A DNA stretch of 64,000 nucleotides from Ahrensia sp. R2A130 (lineage in GTDB: Bacteria; Pseudomonadota; Alphaproteobacteria; Rhizobiales; Rhizobiaceae), in assembly GCF_000179775.1 (NCBI RefSeq), contig NZ_AEEB01000003.1, positions 434,001 through 498,000 on the forward strand. The letters run 5' to 3'. Numbering within the stretch: position 1 is the stretch's first letter; every line of letters starts with the position of its first letter. Both the position numbers and the translations under genes were made by a program. This document shows positions 48,943-58,504 of this stretch, in pieces. Under the pieces are notes generated by a model, which was not told the DNA's origin, did not search any database, and worked only from the letters and a program-made list of their open reading frames with translations.

Positions 48943-51663
48943 TTAATCCATGAGATCACCACGAGGACCAACTTCACCATCCAATTGCTCCTTCACAGCG
49001 GTCGCCAACTGTTTCAGCGAGTATGGCTTGGGAATGAAACCGAACTTGCCGTGTTCGCTCTCTGGCAGATTCTTCTCGAACGCATCTTCCGCATAGCCAG
49101 ACGCAAAGATGAATGGCACCGAATTGCCGAGCTTTCGGACTTCCGAGAGGAGTGTCGGACCATCCATTTCCGGCATCACAACGTCGGACACCACGAGGGT
49201 GACCTCGTCGCCATACTCTTCCAACAACTCCAAGGCTTCGACGCCATTTTCAGCTTCGTGTACGGTATAGCCCCGGGCCTGCAACGTCCGGCAACCGACG
49301 GCCCGCACAGAATCCTCGTCTTCAACGAAGACGATCGTCGCCCTACCGGCAAGATCGCGTTTGCCTTCGTCTTTTTTGGATTTGGCCTCTTCAATAGCTT
49401 CCTGCGCTTCTGCGGCAGTCGTCTCGTGACGAGGAAGGTAGATTGCAAAGGTGGTGCCCTGCCCGACTTCGGATTCAGGGAAAATATAGCCGCCGGACTG
49501 TTTAATGATGCCGTAAACCGTAGAAAGGCCAAGGCCGGTGCCCTTGCCCACATCCTTTGTGGAGAAGAACGGATCAAAGATCTTTTGCATCACTTCGGGC
49601 GACATGCCGGTGCCCGTATCTGACACTTCGATGACCACGTAGTCCGCAGCCGGAAGCTCCTTGTGAAAAACTCCCGGCTTCACTTCCTCGGCCAACATGT
49701 TGCGGGTGGATACGGTGACTGCCCCTCCACCACCGGCATGACCTTGTGGCGTATCGTTGATCGCATCGCGCGCGTTCACGCACAGGTTCACGACAACCTG
49801 CTCGAACTGGCCGATATCGGCCTTCAGATTCCAAAGATCGCGGCCATGTTTCATGTCCAGTTTGATCTTGTCACCGACCAAGCGCTCAAGCAGCAAGCGC
49901 AAGTCCGATAGCACATCAGGGACAGAAAGCGTCTGCGGTCGCAATGTCTGACGACGGCTGAATGCCAACAGTTGCCGAACCAACACCGCTGCGCGGTTAG
50001 CATTCTGCTTTATCTGCATGATGTCGGGAAACGACGGGTCTGAAGGTCTATGATTCGCCAACAGCAGATCGGAGAAGCCGATGATCGCGGTCAGCACGTT
50101 GTTGAAATCGTGCGCAATACCACCAGCAAGCTGACCGACAGCAGTCATCTTCTGCGTTTGCGCCATCTGGCGCTCGAGCTCTTTTTGCTCGGTCATATCG
50201 ATCGCGTAGAGGATAGCCCGCTCACTCTTGGTGCCAGTTGCATCGTCTGAAGCTTCGCCATCTGCAACCGCAGACAACAGGTAGCGAACAGAGGCCTCCT
50301 CCCCCGTCAGGTTCGAGACGACGGATGGTAATGTTGAATCAACATGGGCGATTTCGCCTTTGCCATCGTTTGCCGCCTGCATGGCCAGCAGGAGGGCATC
50401 ACGCTCGTTTTCTCCACACAGCTGATCAATGGTGATGCCATCCTTGCGGTGGCGCTTTGCGGCAGCGAGAACAGGCGCAAACAACCTTTGGAATGGAGCG
50501 TTGGACTGCACCATTGATCCGTCTTCTGCAAAGGACGCAATCGCGATGGGCGTATTGTTGAAGAAGCGCGTGAAGCGCACCTCCGCTGCGCGCAACTCTT
50601 CTGAAATTCCCTCACCGGCACTGCGGTTGAGAACAAGCGTCCGGGTCGCGCCCGGCGCGCCGTCCTGAGAGTAAGGCACTTTATGATAGAGGCGCACTGG
50701 CAAGCTTTGGCCGTTGGAACGTGCCAGATCGAGATCAACAACAGAGGTGCCACTTTCGCCAGGTTCGACTTCAAGCGACCCAAGCAGTGCCGCGCCATCA
50801 CCCAGAATCAACTCGGAGACTGAAATGCTCCCCGGCTTGAACTGTGCAAGATCAATTCCCAGCCAGTCAGCCAACGTCGCATTAAGGTAGACGATGCCGC
50901 CATCAGCACCGGCAGAGAAGAAACCTGCTGGCGCATGATCGAGATAATCAATTGCATGTTGGAGTTCTTGAAAGACACTCTCCTGTCGCGCACGTTCCTG
51001 CGTGACATCGCTGATTTCCCAAACAAGCAATGGTCGCTTGTGGTCTTCATGGTCCTGCGGCCGGACGGTCAGTCGATACCAGCGCGGAGCGAACGCTTCG
51101 CCACTGGCATCACGATCACGAATATCGCGGATCATTCGGAATTCTTCTGTCACTGTTTCGCCGGCACGCACCTTCTGGTTCATGCGGTAAACGATCTCGG
51201 AAGCTTCATCCGAATGAGCAAACACCCGTTCCACAGTCGCCACGTCACTGGCTTTGGTGGCCCCCGTCATATCGCCATATGAATGGTTGGCGTAAACAAT
51301 CCGCCCATTCCAATCGATCACCACAGCGCCGTGGCTCAAGCCATCCAGAAACGATTTGGCGAATGTGTCGCCACGCGTACGTGACGAAAGATGCACCCAG
51401 CCAATCGCAAGCGAGAACACAAAGAACACGCCCACCATAGCGAGCAGACCCAAAATAATGAGCGTTGCGCGGCGCGCCATCTCGTCAGGCAGAATAGTGA
51501 AAAGCCCCATGAAGCCCAGCAGCACGAGCCCCACCACTAAAAGGCGCGTAACGCTGTTGACCCGTTCAGCGCGATCAATCAGCGGAGCTTGCGGGTCGGG
51601 TTTTTCGTCACCGACAACGCCTTTATCGGTTAGCTGTAGGTCCGTCTGGGACGTTTGATTCAT
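48943..51663 (-). CDS. cckA: Hybrid histidine kinase CckA
   Basis: A 906-residue membrane hybrid kinase that, through ChpT, controls CtrA in the alphaproteobacterial cell cycle. Two membrane helices (about 39-59 and 66-88), PAS-like domains (about 100-220, 230-345, 360-495), HisKA with the phospho-His in GGIAHDFNN (His518), an HATPase ([26 protein letters not shown]) and a receiver domain with the phospho-Asp in [12 protein letters not shown] (Asp827). The start at 51663 follows GGGGAA; upstream starts would add 24 or more residues lacking conservation. It converges with rne, 124 bases apart. Confidence 0.94.
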   Translation of the reverse strand: MNQTSQTDLQLTDKGVVGDEKPDPQAPLIDRAERVNSVTRLLVVGLVLLGFMGLFTILPDEMARRATLIILGLLAMVGVFFVFSLAIGWVHLSSRTRGDTFAKSFLDGLSHGAVVIDWNGRIVYANHSYGDMTGATKASDVATVERVFAHSDEASEIVYRMNQKVRAGETVTEEFRMIRDIRDRDASGEAFAPRWYRLTVRPQDHEDHKRPLLVWEISDVTQERARQESVFQELQHAIDYLDHAPAGFFSAGADGGIVYLNATLADWLGIDLAQFKPGSISVSELILGDGAALLGSLEVEPGESGTSVVDLDLARSNGQSLPVRLYHKVPYSQDGAPGATRTLVLNRSAGEGISEELRAAEVRFTRFFNNTPIAIASFAEDGSMVQSNAPFQRLFAPVLAAAKRHRKDGITIDQLCGENERDALLLAMQAANDGKGEIAHVDSTLPSVVSNLTGEEASVRYLLSAVADGEASDDATGTKSERAILYAIDMTEQKELERQMAQTQKMTAVGQLAGGIAHDFNNVLTAIIGFSDLLLANHRPSDPSFPDIMQIKQNANRAAVLVRQLLAFSRRQTLRPQTLSVPDVLSDLRLLLERLVGDKIKLDMKHGRDLWNLKADIGQFEQVVVNLCVNARDAINDTPQGHAGGGGAVTVSTRNMLAEEVKPGVFHKELPAADYVVIEVSDTGTGMSPEVMQKIFDPFFSTKDVGKGTGLGLSTVYGIIKQSGGYIFPESEVGQGTTFAIYLPRHETTAAEAQEAIEEAKSKKDEGKRDLAGRATIVFVEDEDSVRAVGCRTLQARGYTVHEAENGVEALELLEEYGDEVTLVVSDVVMPEMDGPTLLSEVRKLGNSVPFIFASGYAEDAFEKNLPESEHGKFGFIPKPYSLKQLATAVKEQLDGEVGPRGDLMD

Positions 51664-51847
51664 CTGGCCAGTTCCCCGCGCGCGTTTGCGCGTTTGAATC
51701 ACATCGTGCCGCCGAACAAAAGCCTTGGTGTTCATGAGTATAGGTATCTGTAAAACTTGACGGAACAACGCGGCATGGACACTGTGCCGCGCAACATTGG
51801 GCCGGTTGTTGTTTCCAGCCTCAACGAACGAATATGGACCTGTCGCG

Positions 51848-52408
51848 ATGATCGAATTTTTTGACGCCCCTGTTGCGGGCATTGACCCGGCAACCGCCAA
51901 TTGGATTGCACTTTTGGGCGTGGTTCTCGTTGCGCTGCTCATCCTTTGGCTTGTGATGAAGCTTGTGCGGACACCGCGTTTGGCAGGTGGTCGCCGCAGC
52001 AAACAGGCACGTTTGGCGATTACAGATGCAGCGCAGGTCGATGACCGTCGCCGCATCGTTTTGGTGCGTCGTGATGATGTGGAACATTTGATTATGATTG
52101 GCGGCGGAAACGACCTCGTCATCGAATCAGATATTCGTCAGCGCCCGCAGGCTCAATCCGGCAAAACAGCTTCCAAGCCCGCAGCGCCTGATCCAGCACC
52201 AGCAAAACCTGCGCCTGTGAAAGCAGTGGAAGAACCAAAACCTGTGGCAGCGCCAAAACCAACACCGCCTGCAGCAAGTCCGGCCCCAATCGCGGCACCT
52301 CAACGTCCAGCACCAAGTGCACAGCCTGTTCGGACCGAGCCAACGGTTACAATGGACAGCGCAACAGAGAAGCCAGCTTCAGGCGATGTAACAGCGACAC
52401 GCTCATAA
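51848..52408 (+). CDS. FliO-like membrane protein with Pro/Ala-rich tail
   Basis: A 186-residue protein. A membrane helix (ANWIALLGVVLVALLILWLVMKLV) is followed by a FliO-type domain (LAITDAAQVDDRRRIVLVRRDDVEHLIMIGG) and then ~80 residues rich in Pro and Ala. FliO helps assemble the flagellar export gate, but no other flagellar gene is in the window, so a non-flagellar role is possible. I start at Met 51848 (MIEFFDAP); the longer ORF from 51797 has 17 extra residues. It is divergent from cckA and convergent with dksA, an order common in Rhizobiales. Confidence 0.8.
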   Translation: MIEFFDAPVAGIDPATANWIALLGVVLVALLILWLVMKLVRTPRLAGGRRSKQARLAITDAAQVDDRRRIVLVRRDDVEHLIMIGGGNDLVIESDIRQRPQAQSGKTASKPAAPDPAPAKPAPVKAVEEPKPVAAPKPTPPAASPAPIAAPQRPAPSAQPVRTEPTVTMDSATEKPASGDVTATRS

Positions 52409-52419
52409 TCGCAGACGGC

Positions 52420-52450
52420 AAAAAAAGAGGCGACCCGAAGGGCCGCCTCT
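52420..52450 (-). terminator. Terminator after dksA
   Basis: On the minus strand AGAGGCGGCCC-TTC-GGGTCGCCTCT (one mismatch) is followed by seven T, 30 bases after the dksA stop. It may work in both directions and also end the FliO-like gene. Confidence 0.8.
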
Positions 52451-52479
52451 GAATTTATCTAGACATCTAAAGATCAAGC

Positions 52480-52893
52480 TTAATCGTCGCGGTAGACTTT
52501 CTCGCGGCGTTCGTGGCGTTCCTGAGCTTCAAGCGACATCGTGGCGATAGGCCGGGCTTCCAAACGTTGTAAGCTGATTGGCTCACCTGAAATTTGGCAG
52601 AAACCGTACTCACCATCTTCGATACGCTTAAGCGCTTGATCGATTTTGGTGATGAGCTTGCGCTGACGGTCACGGGCTCGCAGTTCGATAGAACGGTCAG
52701 ATTCCGACGACGCACGATCGTTGAGATCAGGCGCATTCAGATTATGCTCCTGAAGCGTTTCAACCGTAGTAGCCGCCTCGCTCTGCAAATCTATTTTCCA
52801 CGCCAAAAGTTTGTCGCGAAAATAAGCTTGCTGCTGCGCATTCATGAATTTCTCAGATTCAGTAGGCGTATAGTCCTTGAGAAGTGCTGACAT
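52480..52893 (-). CDS. dksA: RNA polymerase-binding protein DksA with reduced zinc finger
   Basis: A 137-residue DksA, which with ppGpp alters RNA polymerase activity at many promoters. The coiled-coil arm (FRDKLLAWKIDLQSEA...RARDRQRKLITKIDQAL) is clear. The globular part reads YGFCQISGEPISLQRLEARPIATMSLEAQERHE: of the four usual zinc cysteines only the first is kept; the others are Ser, Ser and Ala. Cys-poor DksA proteins are known in alphaproteobacteria and in Pseudomonas DksA2, so this is probably functional without stable zinc. GGAGGGAG precedes the ATG. Confidence 0.92.
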   Translation of the reverse strand: MSALLKDYTPTESEKFMNAQQQAYFRDKLLAWKIDLQSEAATTVETLQEHNLNAPDLNDRASSESDRSIELRARDRQRKLITKIDQALKRIEDGEYGFCQISGEPISLQRLEARPIATMSLEAQERHERREKVYRDD

Positions 52894-53108
52894 TCTTGGT
52901 CTCCCTCCAAAGCACTACCCCGGTTGTTCGGCTTGATAAGCCCCTGCCCCGCGGAGTGTTGAAGCTCGTATACGCACCACTTCATTCCACATCAAGGCCA
53001 CTGGTTCGCCATACAACGAGGCCGCTTCCCGCATTCACCATTGTAGAAAACCCAACACAGAGCACCGTTCCGCTTGGCAGTTGGCTAACTTCGCCTTAGG
53101 TCTTGACG

Positions 53109-53618
53109 ATGAAGACACTTTTTATCCTTAGGCACGCGAAATCATCCTGGGCACAGCCCGGAGTTGCGGATATCGAACGCCCGCTTAACGGGCGTGGACG
53201 CAAGCAGTGCGAGATGCTGCAATCTTGGATGCAACAGCAAGGCATCGCCCCGGCGCGGGTCGTAGCATCGATATCTGCCAGAACCAGAGAGACAGTAGCG
53301 CGAATCGCCCCCGCACTCGGCGAAGCATCGATCGACTACGTCGAAGCGATCTATGCGGGGAGCGTCGATACATATCTGTCAGAAATCTGGGCGACAAAAG
53401 TTGAGAGCCTGCTTCTCGTTGGCCACAATCCCACTTGCGATGAACTGGTGCGTTATCTTGCAACACCCGGTTCGTTGGAGGCCACAACACTTGCGGTCCA
53501 AGGCTACCCAACATCAGCGCTTTCGATTTTGAAATTCGATGGGGCTTGGTCGGCACTTGGCAGATCATCTGCTGAGCTGACCAATTTCGTGACGGCCAAA
53601 TCTCTGGAAACGACGTAA
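53109..53618 (+). CDS. SixA-like histidine phosphatase
   Basis: A 169-residue cytoplasmic phosphatase of the histidine-phosphatase (RHG) family. The phospho-accepting His is in LFILRHAKSSW and the second catalytic His in LLVGHNPTCDEL. E. coli SixA acts on phospho-His of PTS or phosphorelay proteins; the partner here is not known, although a CckA phosphorelay kinase is encoded nearby. ATG at 53109 has an AGG eight bases upstream; a TTG at 53103 is possible. It is divergent from dksA and 17 bases before the ycjX-like gene. Confidence 0.88.
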   Translation: MKTLFILRHAKSSWAQPGVADIERPLNGRGRKQCEMLQSWMQQQGIAPARVVASISARTRETVARIAPALGEASIDYVEAIYAGSVDTYLSEIWATKVESLLLVGHNPTCDELVRYLATPGSLEATTLAVQGYPTSALSILKFDGAWSALGRSSAELTNFVTAKSLETT

Positions 53619-53635
53619 GCCGGAGGTCGCAGAAC

Positions 53636-55090
53636 GTGGCGAAGATAACCCGGCTGTCCGATGATGCCTTGATCGTGTTCGATAATCTTTCGGACGCAGC
53701 TTCTCATATGTTCGAGCCTACCTTGCGCTTCGGCGTCACAGGCCTTTCGCGCGCTGGCAAGACGGTCTTCATAACTTCGCTCATTCATAATCTGCTCAAC
53801 GGTGGTCGCCTGCCGCTGTTTTCCGCACAAGCAGATGGGCGCATTGAAGAAGCGCGATTGAGCCCACAGCCCGATGATGCCGTGCCGAGGTTTAAATACG
53901 AGCAACATCTGGAAGCTCTGTTGAACGAGCGTATCTGGCCGAATTCTACCAGTGCAATCTCGCAAATACGTCTACGCATCGCCTATCAGTCCGCCTCCAC
54001 TTGGAATCGCACATTCGGTGCCGGTGAACTAACGCTGGATATCATCGACTATCCGGGAGAATGGCTGCTCGATCTGCCGCTTCTGGGCAAAAGCTTCGAA
54101 CAATGGTCTGCTGAAGCGCTGGAACTGTCGCGCCTTCCCGTACGCAATCATCTGGCAAAAAAATGGCACGAAGCACTTCGCGAAACCCAACCCAGTATGC
54201 CTGAAAGCGATGTTGCTGCAGAAAAACTGGCGGCGACTTTCACCGGCTATCTGCGCTCATGCCGTGAGGATGAGCAGGCTCTTTCAACACTCCCACCGGG
54301 ACGTTTTTTGATGCCCGGCGACCTAGAAGGTTCGCCCGCTCTCACCTTTTCACCGTTGGATTTACCCGCTGGTGAAAGCGCAGAAGACGGCACGTTTCAC
54401 GCGATGATGGCAAGACGCTTCGAAGCCTATAAAACTCTGGTCGTGCGTCCGTTTTTCCGAGAGCATTTCGCACGGCTAGACCGTCAAATCGTGCTGGTGG
54501 ACGCCTTGCAAGCTTTGAACGCTGGGCCATCTGCAGTGGAAGATTTGCAGAATGCGGTCTCAGATATTCTACAGTGCTTTAATCCTGGCAAACGTTCGTG
54601 GCTCACATCTTTGTTCAGCACGAGGACGGATCGTATTCTTTTTGCTGCAACAAAAGCAGATCACCTTCACCACGAAAACCATGACCGCCTGGAAGCGATC
54701 CTTCAGCAGCTGGTTGGCAAAGCGATGCAACAGGCCGAGTTTGATGGTGCTGAGACAGACGTAGTGGCCATGGCGGCGGTACGGGCCACCACAGAGGCCG
54801 AAATGAAGGAAGATGGTGACACGCTGCCCGTTATCGTCGGAACACCTAAAAAAGGCGAACGGCTCGGAAAAAAGACATTCGATGGAGACACGAAAACAGC
54901 GCTCTTCCCCGGCGACCTACCGGAAAACCCCGATGAGGCGCTTCAATATGATGGCGTAGAAGGTGATCTTCGTTTCCTTCGCTTCCGCCCTCCCCAACTT
55001 CAAAAAACGGCTGAAGGCGTGAACCTTTCCCTTCCCCACATCCGCCTTGACCGGGCCTTGGAATTCCTCATCGGAGACAAACTGCGATGA
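53636..55090 (+). CDS. ycjX: YcjX family P-loop ATPase/GTPase
   Basis: A 484-residue DUF463/YcjX protein. Walker A is GLSRAGKTVF near residue 37, DYPGEWLLDLPLL gives a switch-like region, and IDRIILVDAL-type ALxxNAGP and DRILFAATKADHLH (TKAD) resemble G-protein motifs. The family is stress-linked in enterobacteria (with YcjF), but its role is not settled. The start is GTG at 53636, preceded by GGAGG. The downstream ycjF-like gene overlaps by four bases, so the two are co-expressed and probably work together. Confidence 0.9.
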   Translation: MAKITRLSDDALIVFDNLSDAASHMFEPTLRFGVTGLSRAGKTVFITSLIHNLLNGGRLPLFSAQADGRIEEARLSPQPDDAVPRFKYEQHLEALLNERIWPNSTSAISQIRLRIAYQSASTWNRTFGAGELTLDIIDYPGEWLLDLPLLGKSFEQWSAEALELSRLPVRNHLAKKWHEALRETQPSMPESDVAAEKLAATFTGYLRSCREDEQALSTLPPGRFLMPGDLEGSPALTFSPLDLPAGESAEDGTFHAMMARRFEAYKTLVVRPFFREHFARLDRQIVLVDALQALNAGPSAVEDLQNAVSDILQCFNPGKRSWLTSLFSTRTDRILFAATKADHLHHENHDRLEAILQQLVGKAMQQAEFDGAETDVVAMAAVRATTEAEMKEDGDTLPVIVGTPKKGERLGKKTFDGDTKTALFPGDLPENPDEALQYDGVEGDLRFLRFRPPQLQKTAEGVNLSLPHIRLDRALEFLIGDKLR

Positions 55091-56205
55091 CCAAACGCCG
55101 CAAACCCAGAGCTTTCGATCTACCTGACGACACGACTATTGCCCCGTCAGCAGAGGCGCCAAAACAAGAGCCGACCGTGAAGAAGCGCAAACCCCGCACA
55201 GCGACGCCTGAAGCGGTGCTGGTGGCGACGCCCGATGAAGCGGCTCAACGATTGCCACCTCAAATTGCCCAAGACATGAAGCTGGCCGAGGAACTCACGC
55301 CGCCAGTGGCAATTCCCAAACACCGCCGTTTTGGCTGGGGCAAACTGTTTCTCACCGCACTCGGTGCGCTCATCTCTCTCGCCATCGGCCTATGGGTCGA
55401 CCAACTCATTCGTGATCTTTTTGCACGCCAAGACTGGCTTGGCTGGCTGGCGGTCGCCCTGACAGGCCTACTATTTTTTGCGGCTTTGGCCGTTACCATT
55501 AGAGAACTGTGGGGTCTGCGACGCATGGCGCGTATCGATGACCTGCGAGGCGAAGCGCTCGTTGCCATTGAAACTGACGACGCTAAAGCCGCCAAAACAA
55601 TCGGGCAAAAGCTGTTGAAACTTTACAACGACCGCGCCGATATGAAATCCGGACGCGACAAGCTTTCTGCGCATCTCAACGAGATCATCGATGGTGCTGA
55701 TCTCGTACAGCTTGCAGAGCGCGACCTGATGACAGGCCTCGATGCCAAAGCAACAAAGCTGGTCATGGCATCCGCCAAACGAGTGTCATTCGTCACAGCA
55801 GTATCGCCTCGCGCGTTGATCGACGTGGGCTACGTGTTGGTGGAGAACACACGCCTTATACGCGCTCTGGCCGATCTGTATGGCGGTCGCCCGGGCACGT
55901 TGAGCTTCTGGCGCTTGGCCAGAAACGTCGTCGGGCATCTGGCCGTGACCGGCTCTATAGCCATTGGCGATGGCCTTGTTCAGCAACTCGTGGGGCACGG
56001 AATTGCAGCGAAACTATCGTCCCGTTTGGGCGAAGGCGTGGTGAACGGCTTGCTGACCGCCCGTATCGGCATCTCGGCAATCGACATCTGCCGGCCTCTT
56101 CCATTCTCAGCGAAATACCGCCCTACCGTTGGCGATTTCATGGGCGAACTGACACGCTTTACGCAACAAGATGAACCTTCGGGCCGGACGGAAGCGAAGC
56201 GTTAA
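55087..56205 (+). CDS. ycjF: YcjF/TIGR01620 family membrane protein
   Basis: A 372-residue protein. The N-terminal ~75 residues are basic and disordered-like; two close membrane helices (about 90-110 and 118-138, LFLTALGALISLAIGLWV and LGWLAVALTGLLFFAALAV) follow, then a cytoplasmic DUF697 domain with LRGEALVAIETDDAKAAKT and ISAIDICRPLPF near the end. It overlaps the ycjX-like gene by four bases, the usual pairing. Function is unknown; membrane location is predicted. Confidence 0.9.
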   Translation: MTKRRKPRAFDLPDDTTIAPSAEAPKQEPTVKKRKPRTATPEAVLVATPDEAAQRLPPQIAQDMKLAEELTPPVAIPKHRRFGWGKLFLTALGALISLAIGLWVDQLIRDLFARQDWLGWLAVALTGLLFFAALAVTIRELWGLRRMARIDDLRGEALVAIETDDAKAAKTIGQKLLKLYNDRADMKSGRDKLSAHLNEIIDGADLVQLAERDLMTGLDAKATKLVMASAKRVSFVTAVSPRALIDVGYVLVENTRLIRALADLYGGRPGTLSFWRLARNVVGHLAVTGSIAIGDGLVQQLVGHGIAAKLSSRLGEGVVNGLLTARIGISAIDICRPLPFSAKYRPTVGDFMGELTRFTQQDEPSGRTEAKR

Positions 56206-56252
56206 CCAATCCGGCAGATAGTCGCAGCAGTACCAGAGTCCGGAATTGAGTT

Positions 56253-56789
56253 ATGCGTTTCCCGTTTCGTTTTGCCACCCGTTTTGCTTTTGCCGCCGTC
56301 TCGCTCGCTGTCGCGAGCACCGCTGCACATGCTTCCGACACGAAGTATTTTAACACCGTGTCCGGTACCTGGGCAGGCGCAGGCACAATTGTAAATGGGC
56401 CCTACAAGAACACCCGCTTCACCTGTCGTCTGGCAGGAACGAATGAGGCAGCGACCTCGATGAAGCTTTCGGGCAAATGCCGTGTCGGCCTGTTTTCCCA
56501 GCCCATCGAAGCAACTGTTTCCAAACGTGGCAAAGGCTTCCAAGGTGCATTTCTCGATGGCGCCGAGGGCAAGGGTCTGGACATCACATCCGGCAAGCGT
56601 CGTGGCGGAAAAATGCTTTTGCGCATCAAGCGCAAAGCGCTAACCGGCACCATGGTTGCAAACCTGAAGAACGCTAACCTGCTCAACATCACCATTTTGG
56701 TGGATGTGAAAGGCAAACAGGTACCCTTCATTGGCCTGACGATGAACCGCGAAGGCGCACCTAAACGCGCATCTTTCGACCTCAACTAG
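56253..56789 (+). CDS. Exported protein of unknown function
   Basis: A 178-residue protein with a signal peptide (FRFATRFAFAAVSLAVASTAAHA, cleavage near residue 28). The mature part is basic and likely beta-rich, with GTWAGAGTIVNGPYKNTRFTC and a Cys pair (TCRLAG, GKCRVG) that could form a disulfide after export. I do not recognise a named family; it looks like the widespread conserved periplasmic proteins of Rhizobiales. Its 3' end overlaps convergent folK by eight bases. Confidence 0.8.
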   Translation: MRFPFRFATRFAFAAVSLAVASTAAHASDTKYFNTVSGTWAGAGTIVNGPYKNTRFTCRLAGTNEAATSMKLSGKCRVGLFSQPIEATVSKRGKGFQGAFLDGAEGKGLDITSGKRRGGKMLLRIKRKALTGTMVANLKNANLLNITILVDVKGKQVPFIGLTMNREGAPKRASFDLN

Positions 56790-57285
56790 CGCGCCACCAA
56801 TCCGGGACGCTCAGCACCGGCTCGATCCCATTTGTATCAAGGTCGGCTAGAATTTCTGCCACCGAGCGCCCTGCAATTTGCAAGTCCGGTGAAATATCCG
56901 ACAATGGAAGCATGACAAACGCCCGGTCTTGCATGCGGGGGTGCGGCAAGGTCAGCTTATCGCTGTCCTGCTCGACACCTTCGAAGACCAACATATCGAT
57001 ATCGATAGTTCGCGGGCCCCAACGCTCCAGCCGTTCCCGTTTTCCCGTTAGCTCAATGTTCTGACAAAGGTCGAGCAAGGCTTCGGGTTCTAACGTAGTC
57101 CGGATTTGCGCGCAGCAATTCAAAAATGGCGGCTGGTTCAACAGGCCCCATGGCGGCGTTTTGTACAGCGGTGAGACGGCATCAACAGCGCAGTCCCTAT
57201 GATCGTCCAACGCGGTTAGCGACACACGCAGCGCCGCCTCGACGTCGCCGATATTGCCACCAAAACCGAGCCAGGCGCGGCGCAT
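56782..57285 (-). CDS. folK: 6-hydroxymethyl-7,8-dihydropterin pyrophosphokinase
   Basis: A 167-residue HPPK, which pyrophosphorylates the pterin for folate synthesis. The motifs LGFGGNIGDVEAALR, SPLYKTPPWG and the catalytic WGPRTIDIDMLVF are present. I use the ATG at 57285, whose A is shared with the folB TGA stop (TGATG); an ORF start at 57300 would add five residues. It is the last gene of a folP-folB-folK unit and converges with the exported-protein gene. Confidence 0.95.
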   Translation of the reverse strand: MRRAWLGFGGNIGDVEAALRVSLTALDDHRDCAVDAVSPLYKTPPWGLLNQPPFLNCCAQIRTTLEPEALLDLCQNIELTGKRERLERWGPRTIDIDMLVFEGVEQDSDKLTLPHPRMQDRAFVMLPLSDISPDLQIAGRSVAEILADLDTNGIEPVLSVPDWWRAS

Positions 57286-57659
57286 CACTGCGGGTCGCAC
57301 ACCGTCACCTCGACGTAATCCAGAATTCCTTCGATGGGCGCAGATGGTTTTCGCACAGTGATGCTCGCATGACTGATCGCTGGAAATTCCGCGCGCAAAC
57401 CTTTTGCGATGTCCGAAGCCAGCGCCTCGATAAGCTTGCGGGTCTGCTTTGTCACAAGGCGCTCGATAACCGCGAATGCCTCGCCGTAGTGAACTGTACC
57501 TTCGATCTGGTCCTCGGCGATGTCTGCTTCGGTCTCAACCTGAAGAACTGCATCCACAAAGAAACGCTGCCCCATGCGCGTTTCTTCAGACAACACACCG
57601 TGGTGAGCATAGAACGCACAATTTTGCAGTTTGATTTGATATTTTGAACCCGTTGCCAT
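57285..57659 (-). CDS. folB: Dihydroneopterin aldolase
   Basis: A 124-residue FolB. Dihydroneopterin aldolase converts dihydroneopterin to hydroxymethyl-dihydropterin, the FolK substrate. Family features: KLQNCAFYAHHGVLSEETRMGQRF at the start (glutamate and substrate-binding positions), a tyrosine in VHYGEAFAV, and the C-terminal basic KPSAPIEGILDYVEVTV. Its start shares bases with the folP stop and its stop shares bases with folK. Confidence 0.94.
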   Translation of the reverse strand: MATGSKYQIKLQNCAFYAHHGVLSEETRMGQRFFVDAVLQVETEADIAEDQIEGTVHYGEAFAVIERLVTKQTRKLIEALASDIAKGLRAEFPAISHASITVRKPSAPIEGILDYVEVTVCDPQ

Positions 57660-58504
57660 CAGGCCAATTCCCTTTCACGCCAGGCATCCGCCACGGCAAG
57701 AGCATCCACGTTGGACGCCACATCATGAACGCGGAACACAGCCGCACCGCTTTTGCGGGCCAACACGCTTGTTGCCGCAGTTGCAGCATCACGCTGATCA
57801 GCATCGTGCCCCGATAATTCGCCAAGGAAGCGTTTGCGAGAAGTTCCGATCAACAGGTGATGAGACATAGCCATCAGTTCTTCCAACCGTGCCAAAATTT
57901 CCCAATTCGCATCTGCGTCCTTGCCGAACCCGATGCCCGGATCGAGCAAAATGGACGCTGGACCGACATCGGCTGCAGCCGCAATATCGAGCGAACGGCG
58001 CAGAAAAGTGACCTGATCGGCCATCACATCTCCCGTCACATCACGCTCACGACTTGTGTGCATGATGACGAGGCCAGCACCTGTTCTGGCTGCGACCTCT
58101 GCAATCGCAGGTTCACGCTGGCACCCCCAAACATCGTTCACGATATGAGCACCTGCCGCGACAGCAGCCTTGGCTGTATCAGCACGATAGGTATCGATCG
58201 AGATCGCAACGTCGAGCTTATCAGCAATCGTCTCGATCACGGGCAGCACTCTCGCCCGTTCCGTCTTACCATCCACCACATCAGCACCGGGACGGGTGGA
58301 TTCTCCACCCACATCGATTATCGAAGCGCCCTGCTCCACCATCGCGCGAGCTTGATCTAGCGCCGTATCGATATCAACGAAGCGACCACCGTCTGAAAAC
58401 GAATCCGGTGTGACGTTGAGGATGCCCATCACCTGCGCCTTCGGCCCAAGCGTTAGCGTGCGGCCGTGAGCCAGCTGCCAATTGGTCGGCGCAAACGGGT
58501 TCAC
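57659..58504 (-). CDS. folP: Dihydropteroate synthase
   Basis: A 281-residue TIM-barrel enzyme that joins p-aminobenzoate to the pterin; the target of sulfonamides. The pterin and PABA motifs are intact: MGILNVTPDSFSDGGRF, DVGGESTRPGA, ISIDTYRADT and GTSRKRFLGEL. The sulfonamide-site loops look ordinary. Its start overlaps the nadE stop by four bases, and folB follows with a one-base overlap, so nadE-folP-folB-folK is translationally coupled. Confidence 0.96.
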   Translation of the reverse strand: MNPFAPTNWQLAHGRTLTLGPKAQVMGILNVTPDSFSDGGRFVDIDTALDQARAMVEQGASIIDVGGESTRPGADVVDGKTERARVLPVIETIADKLDVAISIDTYRADTAKAAVAAGAHIVNDVWGCQREPAIAEVAARTGAGLVIMHTSRERDVTGDVMADQVTFLRRSLDIAAAADVGPASILLDPGIGFGKDADANWEILARLEELMAMSHHLLIGTSRKRFLGELSGHDADQRDAATAATSVLARKSGAAVFRVHDVASNVDALAVADAWRERELA

